64,000 bases of DNA from assembly GCA_963693285.1 (NCBI GenBank), contig OY848917.1:5218118-5282117 (forward strand), read 5' to 3'. The position numbers and the translations under genes are program-made. This stretch comes from Xestospongia muta. Lineage: Eukaryota; Porifera; Demospongiae; Haplosclerida; Petrosiidae. Below the pieces are notes generated by a model, which was not told the DNA's origin, searched no databases, and was given only the letters and a program-made list of their open reading frames with translations. Positions 33,085 to 47,532 of the stretch are shown here, in pieces; within the stretch, counting starts at the first letter, position 1, and the number at the start of each line of letters is the position of its first letter.

Positions 33085-33311
33085 GTCTTGTCTTGTGTCT
33101 ATCTGTTTAGATGTAAGCAGTATCATCTATTTATATAAGTTGGATATTATAACAAAAGTCCCATGACATCACGATAACTATCCATTATGACAGTATTTTG
33201 AGCTAATTTTGACGTTATTTTTATTGAAGATGTAATTATCAACAGTTTATCAACAGTGCAGCTTGATAATGTAATAACATTAAAGCTACTTTCAACATAT
33301 ACACAACAAAC
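33085..33311 (-). promoter_or_regulatory. Promoter region of receptor 2, TATA box, copy A of a repeated flank
   Basis: On the minus strand TATATAAA lies at 33137-33130, about 95 bp before the receptor 2 ATG, a plausible core-promoter TATA box. The surrounding block (containing 'acaaaagtcccatgacatca', 'ccattatgacagtattttga' and 'taataacattaaagc') recurs at about 34158-34400, 34895-35125 and, more weakly, 37480-37640. Transcription starts are not visible from sequence. Confidence 0.5.
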
Positions 33312-34699
33312 ATAAGAAGTGACAGTTACATACTAATTGAACACAGATATAATAGTTATCATTTACCTATAATAATGACAATAACAATTATTAGATTGTA
33401 CAACAACTAAATAATTGAAGACACATAACAGCAATCAAATGTACATCAATGATATGTTTATATTAAATAACATCCTGCATTGCATGTATAGAATATCATG
33501 TTTATTGTAAAGTGATCATTTATTAATTTTCAAACCAAGAAGAAGGAACAAGAGAAATTTATTATAAACCTGTCATATAACAATTGTAAGTACACATGTG
33601 CATATAAATTAAATCTATGTTTATTTTAGTATCAAAACTATAATAGATTACATCTACAGAACACTTTGATCATAATCATTTATTGCTTGGCAATTCTTCC
33701 TATTTGTCATTCAATGTTGTTGATGTTTCTAACTTCATTGATAATAGACATTATCAGAAGTAAACATACTATGTTTTCATTGAAGAAAGGTAGACTGTCA
33801 ATAAATCAATTATGTGGCATTTGTTCAACTAAAATAATTGTTGGAATTTTTAAAATTTGTTCAAACAAAAATGTTTACTTTAAAACTATAAATTTGTAAC
33901 AGTCTCTGACATATAGTCTGGTGGATCCTCCTGAGAGTTCCTCTTGATCAAACTGGTTACTTCTTAATAACTAACAAAAGTGGAAACATTGATGGTTTGG
34001 TCTTATGAGTACTATGAGAGTTGGGAGATTCTTGGTCAGATTATAATTATTATAGATATGAAGATAACATCATGTCAATTGTAGAATATGTTTGTGGAGT
34101 ATTGTCATTATGAAAGTCAGAGGCAATATTAGAGTGTCTAAATGGAGGAAAATATTGTCTCAATCAATGTCTTGTGCTCATTTGTTTGATGTAAGTAGTA
34201 CCATATAGGTATATCAGTTACCTATTACAACAAAAGTCCCATGACAGTATTTTGCAAACAGCTGTCCATTATCACAGTATTTTAAGCAAATTTTTGATGT
34301 TATTTTGTATTAAGGATGTAAATATTAACAGCTTGTTAACATGATAACATGTTAGTACAATAACATTAGAGCCATTTGGAAGTGTACACAATCAGTAGTT
34401 ACTTGTTGTTTACTGATAATTCTATGCTATTCCAGAATATTCTACACGACAATATACAGGATATATACAGTTAAATCTAATATATACAATTAAACCTAAT
34501 AGTACAAAGTGTACAATTATAAAATATTAAGTGGAAACAACAAAAAAATCTAAAATGTTCTGAGAATTCCAGGCATCTCTACTAGTCTGCTATATTAATT
34601 AGCTATTAAACACATATATGTCCACTCAGTATTTCAAGTTCACTATAGCTATTGGTATGGTCTATTAGTACTACTACAATATAATACAATTTTATAGAT

Positions 34700-35700
34700 C
34701 AAAATAACTTATTTTCACTGTCATATCTCTTGTCATTATCATCCCTATTATCTCCACTACCACTAAGATGTTTATGTCATGTGTAAAATGTTACTTATTT
34801 AGAGGAAGACATTTGATCATAACGTTTTATGGCCTTACTACTAAATATGCGATAAAATTCAATTCCAAAGATAAAAATAGCTTGTTCTTACTTTTATACA
34901 CATCTCTCATGTCTCCGCTGTAAGTAATACCGTCTTATATAAGCTAGGCATTATGACAAATGTCCATTGCAGGATTTTGTAAACAACTCTCCATTAATTT
35001 ATGACAGTATTTTAAGCAAATTTTTGATGTTATTGTGTATTAAGGATGTAAACATTAACTAACAGTTTGTTAACAGGCTAACATGTTAGTAAAATAACAT
35101 CAGAGCCTTTCGGAGGTTTACAGAATCAGTAGTTACATGTTGTTTAGTGATAATCTACACTATTCCAGAATATTCCACACAACAATACACAGGATATACA
35201 GTTAAATTTAATAGATACAATTAAACCTAATAGTACAAAGTGTACAATTATAAAAGATTAAGTGGAAAACACAAAAGGTTTAAATAGTTGCGGAACATTC
35301 TAGCAGTCTCTACTAGTTTGTCACATTTTTTAGCTATTAAACACATACGACCCCTCAGTATTTCAAGTTCACTATGGCTATATGTAGTTTTATTACTACA
35401 TTTGCAATATAATACAAATTCCAAAGATGAAATAACTTATTCTTACTCTCATCTCTCTTGTCATCATCATCCTTACTATATCCACTCCTATCAAGATGCA
35501 TATGTCATGCATAGACCACATCTATTTTATTTTTAGAGGAAAAGTTTTGATTGTGAAATTTTGTGATCTTTCTACTACTTATGAAATAAAATACAAAGAT
35601 GAAAATAACTTGTACTTACTTTCATATGCATCGCTCTTATCTCCACTCCCTTCAATAGTTGTTAAACCACGCCTCTTTAGAGGAAGAATATCAATTCCAA
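34700..35700 (-). pseudogene. Repeated small acidic exons, probable receptor-tail relics
   Basis: On the minus strand four short coding-like blocks share a G-S-G-D-type acidic peptide, three of them ending at a GTAAG donor. At about 35690-35625: GIDILPLKRRGLTTIEG, SGDKSDAYE, donor GTAAGT. At about 35500-35440: SGYSKDDDDKRDE, donor GTAAGA. At about 34920-34892: GDMRDVYK, donor GTAAGA after acceptor TTACAG. At about 34775-34715: GSGDNRDDNDKRYDSE, without a good donor. Such acidic stretches resemble the cytoplasmic tails of the receptors nearby, but no link is proven. They sit inside the tandem duplication described separately, so they are most likely exons multiplied with it. Confidence 0.4.
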
Positions 35701-36129
35701 AGTTTCTTGGGGGTGAATTATATATTCACGTCCTTGTTATTTCGTGTTTCTTTAATTTATAAGCTTCGCGCTATAGGTAAGCAGGTTTAGTTCCTTTAGA
35801 TTATGTTATTTCTCTTCCTCTCTCTCTCTTTCATTCTCTGTCTCTCTTGTAAATGTATTACTATAGGCTGTAGTAACTAGTGCTAAAATTATATGACCAA
35901 AACATCTATAACCTACCAAAAGTACCAATGATAGTATCTATGAGTAAAACATAAACCTGCTCTCTTGGAAAAATTTAATACCTCAAAACAAGAACAATTG
36001 TAAACTTTGGATAACTTTGCTGCTTACATTATTTGTATAGACAACATTATTGCAACACTGATAATAAGACCGTATATAAAATATTATTATTCTGACACAA
36101 TATATGGATACCTACAAATGGATATATTA

Positions 36130-36847
36130 TTCTTTTCACAAAATAATGCTCTTCTGTTCTGATTATATTGAGTTGAGATTGTACACAATAATTAAACCAC
36201 TAGCTTCCTTCCCATTGTGTGGCACATTAATGATCAACATTATCGTTGTCGTTATCTTTAGTAGTAGAGAACTTCTTACCATAATGGAGATAATCCCAAT
36301 TATTTCCATCTCTAACTAGTCCATCTCCAGCAGTATTAGAGTATCTTCCTTCACTAAATGTGTACTCAGTATAACTCTCTTTGATACTAAATGTAGATTA
36401 CTGGACATAAGCTGTGTTATTTTCAGTGTCGCCTACATATCAATCCACTTCAAGGTCTTTGATCCATTTGGTGTAAGATGATATACTTTACTCAATCCTT
36501 GCCAAACTTCTCCACTAAGGTCATCAAAACCTTCCTCATAGTCAATTCATTTATGATAAAAGTTAATAGATTCATCTTGTCTCCACTGAACGATAGTCCA
36601 TCCTATCAGAGCTAATAATATAGATACCATTAGTAGTATTACCTGACTCTAATTATTCCTTACAATCTTTTAGTAGACCTGACAAATGTAAATTTAAACA
36701 TAAAGACAATAGATACAGGTACAGCAAACTTGTTTTTAGAGAGGGTTCATGTTGTTAAGTGTTACAGTCATCCTTACAGTGAGAGGATTCCTGTTCTACA
36801 CTAATAATATCTGGAGTTAGTAATACCAAAAACAAGAAAACTCCCAT
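36130..36847 (-). pseudogene. Fibrinogen-related-domain protein, pseudogene
   Basis: Minus strand. An ATG at 36847 opens a signal peptide, MGVFLFLVLLTPDIISVEQE, followed by SSHC and a donor-like GTAAGG. From 36620 the sequence reads as a fibrinogen C-terminal globular domain: GWTIVQWRQDESINFYHK, stop, IDYEEGFDDLSGEVWQGLSK, a frame change, YVGDTENNTAYVQ, stop, STFSIKESYTEYTFSEGRYS, LHYGKKFSTTKDNDND (the calcium-site region), stop, CATQWEGS, stop, WFNYC. Order and spacing match ficolin/tenascin/angiopoietin-type domains. Several in-frame stops fall where the family has Trp (TGG to TGA or TAG), and at least one frameshift is present, so it is a dead gene. It probably once encoded a secreted lectin-like recognition protein. 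Confidence 0.78.
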
Positions 36848-37029
36848 TGTAACTAGCTTATTGATTGATTACTAACTGTTTAAAACTGAAGTATTTCTAT
36901 TATTACATTATGTCAGTATTTTACTATGTTATAATGTATCATGTTGAACTATAATCATAATTAGTCGTATGTACAAGTTTAATAGATCATTACCTACTGA
37001 TCAGTAACCTTATTGAATTAAACAGGACC

Positions 37030-37275
37030 GGCATCGGCTATTTTGAAGTGGTCAGGCCATGGACCAAAACACTCTAGGGAAGTCTGGGGGCATTCCCCCC
37101 AAAGGAAATTTTGGGATTTAGGGCTTCAGGGACTAGCCCCTGGTGCAATCTGAAGCCAAAATTCACTGAACTAAAGTGCTTCTGATATATGATAAATCTT
37201 ATATTTTCTGAAATATATAAAAAAGTGGTTGAAAAGTGGTCTGGCCATGGCCGGAGTGGCCTGAGTGCCGACGCC
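37030..37275. mobile_element. Short non-autonomous repeat with 9-bp inverted ends
   Basis: The ends are GGCATCGGC (37030-37038) and GCCGACGCC (37267-37275), inverted with one mismatch. The inside is GC-richer than its surroundings and has a GGGGGCATTCCCCCC hairpin (37085-37099) and two near-copies of 'tggtcaggccatgg' (one near each end). This looks like a small dispersed repeat of MITE type. I could not find a clear target duplication. Confidence 0.5.
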
Positions 37276-37299
37276 ACCCTTGTTAAAGATTAATGTTCT

Positions 37300-38753
37300 G
37301 GTAAACAATTGACCATGAAATATCAAATTAGTAGTTAGCAAGCAGGGTTATCCTCAAGGATGAATAGATTGATAGATGATTGAAAATGAATGGATGTATA
37401 GATGAATGAAAATATGGATGTTTGCATAGATGAACAGATGTACCAAAGAATGGATGAAAAAAGTAGTCAGATGACCATGACTAATTTTACAAACAACTGT
37501 CCATTATGACAATAATTTAAGCAAACTTCAATATTATTATATATTAGGGATGAACACACAACTATTAACAGCTGTCAACAGGGTAGCTTGATAGTTCTGA
37601 CATCAAATCCATTTTGAAGTATACACACATGACAAACAGTATAGGATTGAGAGTTAGATGTTTAATACTAACCTAACATAGGCACAGCACTTACCTAATT
37701 GTGGTATATACACAATTCTTCAATCTAAATTACATACATTGATATATATTAACAGTATGTTTTTCATAGACAATATCACTACTAGACAATAAAAATTTCA
37801 ATCATGCATATCAAAAATAGTTGATATATAATTATAATTTGTGTAAATGACTAGTTGTTAGGTTTTAAACCAAGTCACTGGAATGATAGAACTCTACTGG
37901 AAAAGATATGTTGACACAATGTATGTCTTTTGGTTTGAGACACCATGAACATATCATACATATCACCATTGTAAGTTCACATGTGAATTATATCTGTGTT
38001 TTTTTTAGTAAGAAACAATGAACTACATAACTAAATAAACAGAATACTTAGACAATATCATTACTGCTGACAGCACTTCATAAGTGTTTTCAAGATTTTT
38101 ATTTAACTGTATACAGACATTATCACAAGTAAATGAATTAATACATAAAAAGTATAAACATTGACAACTGTCAACAGATCACTACTTGTTGATATTTGGG
38201 AAAATGAAACAAATTTAACCAGATAATTTTATATCAACTTTACAGCAACCTGAACATCACAATAGTTTGATACATATAGGATTGGCTCTGTAGAAAGAAA
38301 GCTTATGCATTACAAATCATGACATAAAAGCTTTCAATCATATACAAGTTTCACAAGTACATAAAAACTCAGTTGAAAAAACAATGAAGTGTAAGGATTG
38401 TGGTACTAAGACCAAAAAAGATGAGAGTAGGAAAGCCAATATGACATTTTCTACATATATACAATAGCCACATAGTAAAGTCTCACAAAGTGTGAGTAGT
38501 GCCTTGAGTTGTGGCTGCAATATAGGGATATTTACGTCACCATACCTATTGATGTTCGTGCTGCCATCACTACATTTTACATATAATTATTTTTCATCTT
38601 AAGTACTTGTGAAGTTTTCTTTTATATAATAATATTATAATCATTTGAATGTATGTGTGAGTAAGAAATGATTTATTGAACTGACCAGCTAAATACTCTA
38701 AAGGGACATGTCTGCATTGTCTTTTTTCTTTGAGAATACTAGAAGGTTAGAAA
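37300..38753. other. Intergenic with a degenerate GAATGGAT-type minisatellite
   Basis: At about 37360-37465 there is an irregular run of 'gaatgaa/gatgaatgga/tagatgaa' units. Copy D of the promoter-like module lies at 37480-37640. The rest shows no gene. Confidence 0.6.
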
Positions 38754-39149
38754 ATGTATTCAATTCTTAGAAAAGAAGAAGAAAACGACGTACCAGAAAC
38801 ACCAGATAATTCAAGCAACACACTTTCCTTCTCATGGAAATGGTTAATTAACTTAATGTAAATATAAACTATTAACACACTTTCCATTATTTAAGTCAGC
38901 TCAACCAAAGCTCCTTATATTTAGATATGAAGAGGAAATTGGAATAGATATTTGTTATTTTATACTTCCTTTAGTTCTAAATTTCTTGATCTAACTTGTA
39001 AATTTACCTACACAATTGGTTATGCTCAACATGTTTTAAATGTGTACTTTTTTGTAGTAACAACATTACCACATCAAAATGAAATTAGTGGTCTAATGCT
39101 ATCTTGTTTTATAGCTAGTATCAATAAATATATTTCATTCATTGTTTAA
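38754..39149 (+). CDS. Possible small two-exon gene, unrecognised
   Basis: Exon 38754-38857 starts MYSILRKEEENDVPETPDNS and continues SNTLSFSWKWLINL; the donor is GTAAAT. Exon 38975-39149 follows 'cctttag', joins in phase 2 and ends in TAA after FLDLTCKFTYTIGYAQHVLN and a hydrophobic stretch. The product would have 92 residues, with an acidic N terminus and one or two hydrophobic segments. The donor is weak and both exons are short, so this could be chance. It might also be the 5' end of a larger membrane protein disrupted by the fold-back elements that follow at 39.2 kb. Confidence 0.25.
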
Positions 39150-39217
39150 TGGTTAACTAAACAAAAAAGTTGCTGCAATTTTCTCCTTTTATATTAATTT
39201 TATTGTTTTTTTTCGAA

Positions 39218-39360
39218 GTGTCTACAGGTCCGGTAGAAAAAAGCCATACTTTAATGTAAAATTAATACATTTAGGGTCTAGTGTTTAGGGTGTAGGGTCC
39301 AGGGTATAGTATTAATTTCACATTAAAGTATGGCTTTTTTTTTACCGGACCTGTAGACAC
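39218..39360. mobile_element. 143-bp fold-back element with telomere-like interior
   Basis: The left arm GTGTCTACAGGTCCGGTA (39218-39235), continuing through 'agccatactttaatgt' and 'aaattaatac', is repeated inverted at the right end and finishes ...CCGGACCTGTAGACAC at 39360. Arms are about 50 bp and nearly perfect. The short loop holds irregular TTTAGGG/TGTAGGG units. It encodes no protein, so it is a MITE-like or fold-back element. Confidence 0.85.
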
Positions 39361-39470
39361 TGCCTTTTTTTCTTTTTTGAACAGTAAGTATTCAGAAATC
39401 AGAAATACAACAACCACTTCAAGAAGAAATACCCAAGGAACTCTTCTTTCTATGAGAGCTGATCACAAAT

Positions 39471-39748
39471 GTGCGGTGACCTGGTAGGTCGCATTTGGGC
39501 CTATCTTAATTAAGATCGTCCCATAGCCATGTGGTCTATTGCAAAATCGTCCTATAGTTATGTGGCCTATTGCACAATCATCCTATAGTGCATTGGCCCG
39601 GTAGGTCACGTTTTGGGCCTATCTTAAGATCTAAACCCTAAACCCTAAACCCTAAACTGCAATGGCCTGGTAGGTTGCGTTTAGGGGTTAGGCTTTAGGG
39701 TTTAGATCTTAAGATAGGCCCAAAACGCAACCTAACGGACCACCGCAC
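39471..39748. mobile_element. 278-bp fold-back element with (CCCTAAA)n interior
   Basis: The left arm GTGCGGTGACCTGGTAGGTC (39471-39490), continuing through 'gggcctatctta', is matched inverted by 'taagataggcccaaaacg' ... CCGCAC ending at 39748. Inside are three consecutive CCCTAAA units (about 39635-39655) and a second nested pair of inverted arms (39595-39632 against about 39698-39733). It lies about 110 bp from the preceding fold-back element and shares the telomere-like theme, but the arms differ. Confidence 0.82.
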
Positions 39749-40403
39749 TAAACCCTAAACATGTACATGTAGATTGTTACCATTGGTCTTACTGAAGGAA
39801 TAAAAATCTACTCTTTTAAAATAGGTAGCTACTAACAGTAACTTCAATAGTGTTACTACTCCCTTATATCACAAACAATATTAAGATTGGTGTCAATATT
39901 TTCCAATTTTTGCTGCAATTACTTGCTGATGCAATAATGTTGTTATCATTACTAGCTCTGTTATGTCACTGTTAGTATTGACTGACATAAAAGAATAGCA
40001 TAATATGTCAATTTAATTTCATGTAGTAATTAGAGAAACTGGCCTATGTAAAATGATAAATAAGAGTTGAGATTGACCACAAATCACTAAATAAAAAAAT
40101 GAAGAAATTTAAAGAGAACGATGCAGCTCGAATCCTCATGATTATATATCTTATAACCGAAACATGTTATATTCTACATAAATACATGATAATCAAAGTA
40201 AATTATAACTAAACCAATTCTTGATCACCCAAACAATAATATATATAATTTTTTAACTCTCCTTTTAGCACTTTCTAACACTAAGTCAACAATTAAGTAA
40301 TTGTATACTATGGCTATATATATTATGATATTATTAACTTATTATATGCTTATGATCAAATGTAAAATTATCACAAAAAGAATAATAATTCCAAGATCTA
40401 TAA

Positions 40404-43400
40404 TTATTTTGAAAAAACTGGGATGTCATCACCATAACAGGTAAAACCAGCCCAATGACGCCAGGAAGAAAAGCGAGGATCTTTAGAAAGTTCCTCACAA
40501 GCAATGTTCAGAGCTTCAGATGGTCTAGTCTCTGGACAACAGAGGGCATTATAGAAGTGTTTGACAAATTCAACAGCTGCATTATCGGCAATACTCCAAG
40601 TTGTTGCTATGACAGTAAGAGCACCTGCTGTTCTGAAGGCATTTGCAATACTATTCGTTGATTCCTGTAATTGAGTAGAACCAATACCTGAGACACATGT
40701 AGAAAGAAACACAAGGCGAGTATTTGTGAGATCCAGACCACACACTGTCAAAGAGGTAAGCATGCCTGTGCTGGCTGTGGGATCAATGTACTCAAATTTT
40801 TTGGCCATGTATGTGTTGATACCAGCTAATGCTAAACCTGACTCTGAATCATCTTGATTGAGATTTGATGCATCAAATTGAAACTTAAGATTACCAAACC
40901 CATGAGTTGAAAAATGAACCAACAGTGGGGACTTGAGAGAAATGACAGACTCTAGATTAGCTTTTTCACCTTGAAGAAGGTTGATGCTTAGGTCAGGATG
41001 ACATACCCCAAGGATCTCTTCAATCAAATGTGCTTCTTTGAGTGAATATTCTAATTGATGACAAAGTTCAATTTCTGGTCGAAAAGGATTTAAAGCATAA
41101 AGCTGTTCCCATAAAGATACATCATAACTTGAAGAAGATGGTTTCTGCTGATGATCAAAGTTAGGATTAGCAATTATGTAGCAGTCCTTAGTGCTAATTA
41201 CTTTGTCACAGGTCATTGACCTTATTGTGGTAGGAATAAATGGATCAAATTTCATTGAAGTTCCTTCCACATCAGGTGGCACTGGTTGGCAGTAAAGTTC
41301 ACTCTTTTCATATTTTTGTGCCAGCTGTGCCATCATTTCTAAACGTAAAAGCTCTCGACAAGATCCAAGGTGACTGATTGTACGACCTTTAAACAGTGGA
41401 AGCCCATCTTCTCCTGGGAGCAATTTAAGTGGTAAAATACTAAAATGAGGTTCAGGACTCAAATAAATGTGCTTTACATCAGGATGTTTTATGTGTTGTT
41501 GGATAACTGGAGGAAAAAGAACGTTGACAAGCTCTTTCCCAAATACCTCCAGTTTTTTCTCTTCATCAGAAGGACTTCTAGCAAGGTTCCCAGCAGTGAC
41601 TAAATTCCACTGCTTTATCCATTTTTTAACGGTATCTGTACAAGCCTTTTCACCAACAACGGTAAGCTCTCGTGTTCCATCAGGCTTTAAAACAAGAATA
41701 AACAAATCAAGGGAGGCCTTCAGGTCAGCTTCATCATACTTACCAATCAAGGCATACTCAATTATCAACTCATCTGATGCCAGAACGTTCTCTACTGGCA
41801 GTAATAGAGGAAAGTGAGCTACAGTTGACCAACATCGATGGGCGTGACATTTGAAAAAAGCACTGATGCTGTTCTGATGGTTTTTCTTGAGTGAAATAAT
41901 TTTATCAGTGGCATCAGAAATATTTGATGTTTTTAGCTTGTGAAAAAGGTGACATGTTGAGAGAAATGTTTCTCTAAGTCCTTCTCTAATAGCTACTGTC
42001 TTAAACTCTGAAAACAAACCCTTCCATCGAATTATTATATCACAAACAAGTTTCGGATTTGTTTCTTTTAAAAGAACAGCTGCTACAAGAAATTTAAGTC
42101 TAAATGCTCTTATAGTAGCAAGAGCTTCATTGAAAGTGAACCCACCTTGCTGAAATTGAACACCAATTAGTGGTAATAGTAGCTTCTCCCCAGTTAACAA
42201 TGCATCTTGTGCGCTACCAACATCACCAACTTTGAAGAACACTTCTGTGAAGAAAGAAAGTCATAATTTATAACAATATATTGCTACTTGGTAATTACAT
42301 ACCCACTAGGTTTATAATTTGCTCAGCATCAGAAATAGTCACCATTTCAGGTGACTTCTGCAAAATTGACTTCATTTGTTTTTTAGCATTCTCAACTGGA
42401 TCTTCACAAGGCTCATTAGGAGAGATTACAAACGGAATGGTCACACCTGTATTCTTGGAAAGCATTGCAGTTTTAGCTGTTCCAATGATATATTCAAAGG
42501 GTTCGTGAAGCTGTTGATATGCCTTTGGAAATTGAGAAGCAAGTAGTGGAAGAAGAGATTCAAGTTTCTTGCAATGGTCCGAAAGAACAGAGCATTCCTC
42601 ATAAGAAATATCAGTAGCCCTACGATTGTAACAGTCAATGAGACCTGCCAGTACATTCATGTGATTACATATATACTCAGAAGCATTTAAAAGAGAGGAA
42701 TCAAACAATGGAAGGCACAAGGTGATCATGTGACAAATAGAATGAAAACCAGTGTTAGCAGCATTGAGAATGTACATCCGTGTAGTCATTACTGACACTG
42801 CTAGGAGCAACAAGGACCTTACAACAGGATATAAAGTGTGATGTAAGTCATTCTCTAAAAAATTCACCAGATTTTCTGTTGCTTTGATGGATTGTGGCTT
42901 TATTTGTATAAGCAGATCACCATCTATGGGTTCACCAGCTAAAACAGCCCACTCCATCACTGCACCACCAACAGTATGACCAAATAAGGCCATAATTCGC
43001 TCGAATTCATCTGAAATTTCAATGAGGTATTGCCTCATAGCATCATGTGATAGTGCTAGTAGAGGAGACAAACGACTAGCCATACAGTAGAACAGAACCC
43101 TCCAGTAGGTAGCAGAGAGTATTTTCAAACCTTCTGGAATAAAGCTTCCTGATGCTCCTGTAATCATAGCCTTTTGCTTGACAATAACTTGAAAAAGCTG
43201 CGCAGGGCCTGGTGGAAGCAATTCAAGCAACTTATCCTCGGTATAGATGTTTTCACAGGCTTTTAACCACTGGTCTACAAATTCACGACAAAAGCTAGTA
43301 CTATGCATCAACAGGAAACCTTGCTGAGCAGTTTGTTGTACATCTTGGTTTCTTCCCAGTGCACTCAGAGCATAACATTTTCTCAAGTAACCTTTTGGCC

Positions 43401-43629
43401 ATTTAGGTGAAGCATGAATAGTTCTTTCTGCATCTTCCAAAGCTTCTTCATACTTACAGAGCTTAAAGAAAGCTAAACTCCGATTACTAAGAACAGTATG
43501 ACAATTTGCATCGATATCAAGGGCTTCAGTGTAGGCTGTGATGGCTTTGTTGAAGTCAGGTGGTTGACTTTTCATGTATTCATTGCCACACTCCTTCAGT
43601 CTTTCTACCTTGTCTGCATTTGTCATCAT
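40404..43629 (-). CDS. TPR-CHAT protein (caspase-like peptidase fold)
   Basis: Two exons: 43629-42303 (donor GTATGT) and 42244-40404 (acceptor CACAG), joining in phase 1 for 1055 residues. Residues 1-105 hold TPR-type helices (ECGNEYMKSQPPDFNKAITA; LSNRSLAFFKLCKYEEALED; ALSALGRNQDVQQTAQQGF). A long helical middle follows. The C terminus (about 700-1055) is a CHAT domain: HIYLSPEPHFSILPLKLLPG, then LLVHFSTHGFGN with His at about 890 and LVFLSTCVSGIG with Cys at about 959, and ALTVIATTWSIADNAAVEFV. The His/Cys pair expected of the caspase-like clan is present, so catalysis is possible. In bacteria TPR-CHAT proteins act as proteases triggered by partner proteins; in animals related proteins such as TTC28 are mostly uncharacterised. 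No signal peptide or membrane span, so it is likely cytosolic. A role in defence or cell death is inference. Confidence 0.85.
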
Positions 43630-44388
43630 GTCCCTCTTTCAAATGTCAGATGACCAAAATAGTCAGCTGACTGCCGAATATACCTTAATTAATAATAGTT
43701 ATTGTCCATAATTATAAACTCGGTTCAAAGGTCATTGTTAAAAACTTGCCACGGGGTCTGACGAATTGCACAGGAATGGGGGGGGGGGCAATTAGTCATA
43801 AGTGACTCTTGTTCTCAGGCTTGTCCTCCTACAATTATAGGTAGAGGCGGATAATGTTAGTGACAGCAGATAATGTTGTTAACAAAGCAACAACACAATT
43901 GATATGACCCATAACTACAATTAGTTCAGGTTAAACTGAAGAATTAATATTTAATATTTACAGATGATATGTTAAGAGACATACTTAGCAGCTTTTAAGT
44001 ATTCCATACTTTCAGGATGTACTCTCAGAGATTATCTGTTGAGATTGTGTTGTATATGTAACCTTATTATTAATGTAAGTATGGTTTGTCTCCATTCTAC
44101 TCTCTCTCTCTCTAACCTTATAATAACATTAACGTTTGATTGCTTTGTGTTTAATATTACATACTCAAACACTATTATATAATATAGCACTGTTTTGTTA
44201 CACCTACTATTATAACATTGGCCTATTTTCAATTTATAGTCATAATGTATATGGAAGTAAACAAAAACAAAATTATCATCAAATTAGAAAATCACCACAA
44301 CAGGAAAAAAATTCAACTTAATTACAAGACATAGTAAAACATATAATATTGATACCAAAAGTATGTCTGTATCAAGTAAAAGAACAGC
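43630..44388. other. Intergenic between TPR-CHAT and PLAC8 genes
   Basis: No gene seen. It holds a G-run at about 43779-43789 and presumably the TPR-CHAT promoter, for which no clear core element was identified. A short (TC)n is at about 44099-44113. Confidence 0.6.

Positions 44389-47532
<3,144 letters not shown>

Larger units (their letters stand above)
33085..37640. repeat. Dispersed duplicates of a ~200-bp 5' flanking module (4 copies)
   Basis: Copies are at A 33085-33311, B about 34158-34400, C about 34895-35125 and D about 37480-37640, all in the same orientation. Shared landmarks are 'acaaaagtcccatgaca' (A, B), 'gtccattatgaca' (D; variants in A-C), 'gacagtattttaagcaaatt' (C; near-identical in B) and 'acagtttgttaacaggctaa' (C; variants in the others). 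B and C belong to a larger tandem duplication: about 34180-34900 aligns with about 34905-35620, including 'aaacctaatagtacaaagtg' in both. C keeps a TATATAAG core (34934-34943); B and D do not. Between the copies I find no intact receptor gene. Confidence 0.75.
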
